From assembly GCA_030263375.1 (NCBI GenBank), contig SZOV01000020.1, positions 1 to 38,972 of the forward strand: a stretch of 38,972 nucleotides of DNA, written 5' to 3'. Source of the DNA: Deltaproteobacteria bacterium PRO3. GTDB lineage: Bacteria > UBA10199 > DSSB01. Positions 34,681 through 38,972 of this stretch are shown one piece after another. A model generated the notes under the pieces. The model saw only the letters and a program-made list of their open reading frames with translations. It was not told where the DNA came from and did no database searches. How positions within the stretch are numbered: the stretch's first letter is position 1; each line of letters begins with the position of its first letter. A program made the position numbers and the translations under genes.

Positions 34681-35384
34681 CAGTCCCACTCCAGGATCGG
34701 CCAATTCAGCTCCCGGGCGACGCGGAGCAGCCGCAGGTCGGGGTTGACGGCGCAGGGATGGCCCACCGCCCTCAATAGGAAGAAATCGCCGTGTTCGGAT
34801 CCATAGGCGTAGGCCTTGGCAAGCTCGGTCCCAGAGCGCTCCGCGGAGGCGAGCAGGCCTTGCAAGCCGGCGTAGCCCCCCATCACCGGTTCGAGAAGCC
34901 GGCCCGTCGCGATGTCGTTTTTATATTCGAGTCGGTTGGAATGAAGCTCTTCGCCCAATTTGAGCCGTTGCAGGAGAAGCCGGATGAAACCATCCAAAGC
35001 ACCGCTGAGAAACACCAGCGGGTGGCCTTCCGCTCGGAGCTTGAGGAAGAAATCGACCGCGTCCCGCCTCAGGCCTTCCTTGAGGACCTTTTCCAGGTAC
35101 TCTTCCGTCAGCACCTCGATGCGGTCCCGGCTCAAGCCCTTCAAGCCCGCGTATATCCAGCGGTTGGCCAGATCGGGGTCTCCCTGCCCAAGGATGAGGG
35201 AGACCGGCATCGAGAGCCCGATTTGAGCGAGTTTGAAGATTCGGTCGGAAAAGCGTTGGGCGTTCGTCGCCAAATAGGCGGCATGCTGCCAAGCCCCGCC
35301 CTTAAACAGGGTCCCTTCGACCTTGATATAGACCGTTCCCCGTCGGGGAGCCTTCAACGTCGCAACGGCCTTCGCCTTGCCCAT
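34680..35384 (-). CDS. Degenerate HAD-IB-like protein (nucleophile Asp missing)
   Basis: 234 aa with the HAD subfamily IB layout: motif I region VYIKVEGTLFKGG, motif II LVFLSGALDGFI, motif III Lys near LEYKNDIATG, and motif IV AYAYGSEHGDFFLL. The two Asp of the normal D-x-D-G-T motif are replaced by K21 and E23, so the phosphoaspartate nucleophile is absent and phosphatase activity is unlikely. HAD-IB domains accompany fatty acyl-CoA reductases and acyltransferases in several bacteria, so a structural or regulatory role is possible. First gene of the operon; its ATG lacks a strong Shine-Dalgarno. Confidence 0.8.
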   Translation of the reverse strand: MGKAKAVATLKAPRRGTVYIKVEGTLFKGGAWQHAAYLATNAQRFSDRIFKLAQIGLSMPVSLILGQGDPDLANRWIYAGLKGLSRDRIEVLTEEYLEKVLKEGLRRDAVDFFLKLRAEGHPLVFLSGALDGFIRLLLQRLKLGEELHSNRLEYKNDIATGRLLEPVMGGYAGLQGLLASAERSGTELAKAYAYGSEHGDFFLLRAVGHPCAVNPDLRLLRVARELNWPILEWD

Positions 35385-35657
35385 GCGATTTTAGCGATTG
35401 AATGGGTTTTCGGTGGATTGAACCGCCAGACCTCCTATGGATCACCTTGCCCTATACCCGCCTGCCCCCTTTGCGCGAACGAGTACCCACCAACGTTTCT
35501 TTTCAGATTAGCAATATATTTAGCAAGAAATGTGCCGTTCCGGAAATCGGGTATTGCCGTTACATTCCAATAAGATAGTCAGAGGCGGCGGAGGGCGGAA
35601 CCTATCAAAATGATATTTTTGGAGGAGACTCGTCAATTTATTAACGCAGACGAGGAC
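35385..35657. other. Intergenic region upstream of the lipid operon
   Basis: 273 bp, noticeably less GC-rich than its surroundings, between tex and the operon's first gene (both minus). It holds the sigma-54-like promoter at 35522-35537, leaving a leader of about 125 nt. A small CTCGTC/GACGAG inverted repeat lies just after the tex stop, and there is no convincing terminator. I see no gene or structured RNA in it. Confidence 0.5.
35522..35537 (-). promoter_or_regulatory. Sigma-54 (-24/-12) promoter of the lipid operon
   Basis: On the minus strand CGGCACATTTCTTGCT: GGCAC, 5 nt, TTGCT. GG and GC are separated by exactly 10 nt, as in the -24/-12 consensus (TGGCAC-N5-TTGCW); only the first base differs. 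Transcription would start near 35511. An activator site should lie further upstream, in or near the end of tex. Confidence 0.65.
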
Positions 35658-38042
<2,385 letters not shown>

Positions 38043-38095
38043 AGGGGACGCAAGATTAGCAGGCTTGGCATGGACCCTGCAATGTTCCTTTTCTC

Positions 38096-38470
38096 ATGAA
38101 AACCGAGCCCCCCCATTGGAATCAACGGCAGGGACTCGCCGGAGAAGCCCTAGCGAAAGAGTTCCTGCGGAAGCAAGGCTATAAAATCCTGGCCGAGCGC
38201 TACCGAAACCCCTTCGGAGAGATCGACCTCGTGGCCCTCCGCGAAGATACCGTGCTCTTCGTGGAGGTCAAGGCCCGCAGCGGGCCCGATTTTGGCGATC
38301 CCCTCGAGGCCGTCACCCCCGACAAGGTCCGCCGCCTGCAGCGGGCGGCCTGCGGTTTCCTGCTCGATTTTCCCGATTATCAACAGGGCCATTATTGGGA
38401 ATTGGCCGCCGTCGCCGTTCGAAATTACGACGGTGCGACCGAAATCGAGATGGTCAGGATCCTTCCCTAG
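38096..38470 (+). CDS. yraN: YraN/UPF0102 family nuclease-like protein
   Basis: 124 aa, normal length. GEIDLVA...TVLFVEVKAR is the PD-(D/E)xK-type core (Glu, Asp, then E-x-K) of the UPF0102 family, with the conserved N-terminal G-x-x-GE-x-LA-x-x-FL-x-x-x-GY helix. It resembles Holliday-junction resolvase-type nucleases; the cellular role is unsettled. Its 3' end overlaps the convergent regulator gene by 17 bp. Confidence 0.92.
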   Translation: MKTEPPHWNQRQGLAGEALAKEFLRKQGYKILAERYRNPFGEIDLVALREDTVLFVEVKARSGPDFGDPLEAVTPDKVRRLQRAACGFLLDFPDYQQGHYWELAAVAVRNYDGATEIEMVRILP

Positions 38471-38972
38471 GCTCTTCCAGGTCGTAGAGCTTGATCTTGG
38501 CAAAGAGGGTCGACTTGGCCACTCCCAAGGCCTCGGCCGCCTTGGCCTTGTTCCAGGCGGCGGCCGTCAGGGCTTTAAGGACCAGGCGCCGTTCCATCTC
38601 CTCGAGGGTCTCCAGCGCGACGCCGCGCCCTCCGCCAAACTCCTGGGGAAAGGCGATGTCCTCCGCCTTGAGGGTCTCGCCCTTGGCCAGGATCACGGCG
38701 CGCAGCAGGACGTTGCGCAGCTCGCGGATGTTGCCGGGAAAATCGTGCTGCTTGAGCTTGTCTAGCGCCTCGGCTCCCAGCCGCTTGGGCGCGGCGGCCG
38801 AGAACTCGCGCAGGAACTGCTCGCAGAGCAGCGGCAGGTCCTCCCGGCGGTCGCGCAGCGGCGGCAGATACATCGGCATCACGAAGAGGCGGAAGAAGAG
38901 GTCCTCGCGGAAGCGCCCCTCCCGCACCGCGGCGGCGAGGTCGCGATGGGTCGCCGCGACGATGCGGACGTC
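38454..38972 (-). CDS. Sigma-54-dependent transcriptional activator (partial, N-terminus off right edge)
   Basis: The frame is open to the window edge; 172 codons plus stop are visible. It begins within the AAA+ domain: VRIVAATHRDL (sensor I), FREDLFFRLFVMPMYLPPLRDR and PGNIRELRN (sensor II) are diagnostic of NtrC-type enhancer-binding proteins. The C-terminus is a Fis-type HTH (LTAAAWNKAKAAEALGVAKSTLFAKIKLYDL). The signal-input domain is outside the window. It could activate the sigma-54-like promoter at 35522-35537, but nothing in the sequence proves that pairing. Confidence 0.93.
   Translation of the reverse strand, partial: DVRIVAATHRDLAAAVREGRFREDLFFRLFVMPMYLPPLRDRREDLPLLCEQFLREFSAAAPKRLGAEALDKLKQHDFPGNIRELRNVLLRAVILAKGETLKAEDIAFPQEFGGGRGVALETLEEMERRLVLKALTAAAWNKAKAAEALGVAKSTLFAKIKLYDLEEPREGS

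Noticed and set aside
35411-35427. tRNA T-arm-like GGTTCAATCC motif in the intergenic region
   Set aside because: Only a 4-bp stem forms and no acceptor, D or anticodon arms surround it; not a tRNA or a convincing remnant.

Overview
This is a gene-dense, GC-rich stretch of chromosome from a Gram-negative bacterium. The evidence is a lipobox lipoprotein, a twin-arginine lipoprotein, a sigma-54 activator, type II NADH dehydrogenase and UPF0102/Tex housekeeping genes. Gene content and style (large poorly conserved repeat proteins, fatty acyl-CoA reductase, sigma-54 control) fit a deltaproteobacterial-type lineage such as Myxococcota, Bdellovibrionota or relatives. That placement is inference; there is no rRNA or marker set here. 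I see no tRNA, rRNA, CRISPR array, transposase or integrase.

Layout. 1-8351 is mostly housekeeping: a lipoprotein cut by the left edge, a LON-domain protein, a small operon (C45-type acyltransferase/hydrolase, NAD-dependent epimerase-like SDR, membrane protein), a methylglyoxal synthase-methyltransferase pair, NDH-2 with a half-size GDT1/UPF0016 transporter, and aspartase. 8371-15570 (minus) is a tight eight-gene operon: two zinc-ribbon DUF4178 proteins, a 47-residue protein, DUF350, a membrane-embedded polyamine aminopropyltransferase, an exported FAD amine-oxidase-like lipoprotein, a histidine-bearing polytopic membrane protein and an S-adenosylmethionine decarboxylase of the eukaryotic AMD1 type. 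It reads as a system that makes decarboxylated SAM, transfers aminopropyl groups at the membrane and oxidises an amine product outside it.

15638-25423 is an accessory region. Two giant proteins (1284 and 1027 aa) share a homologous N-terminal module but carry different C-terminal parts (HEAT-like repeats plus an unrecognised domain; an amidase-signature enzyme). One of them contains two in-frame copies, in opposite orientation, of a 47-bp palindromic element. Between the giants lie a rhodanese-NifU fusion, a coiled-coil/hydrophobic protein with an AT-rich upstream region, and a RelE/HigB-HigA toxin-antitoxin pair. The pair is bounded by 35-bp direct repeats that encode the 3' ends of both flanking convergent genes.

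25603-35384 (minus) is an eight-gene, mostly stop-start coupled lipid operon behind a near-consensus sigma-54 promoter: degenerate HAD protein, fatty acyl-CoA reductase, second reductase-like SDR, polysaccharide pyruvyl transferase family protein, acyl carrier protein, two paralogous acyl-adenylating enzymes and an FtsX-type permease. It plausibly activates a fatty acid onto the carrier protein, reduces it, builds a modified lipid and moves it through the envelope. The window closes with tex, yraN and the C-terminal part of a sigma-54-dependent activator cut by the right edge.
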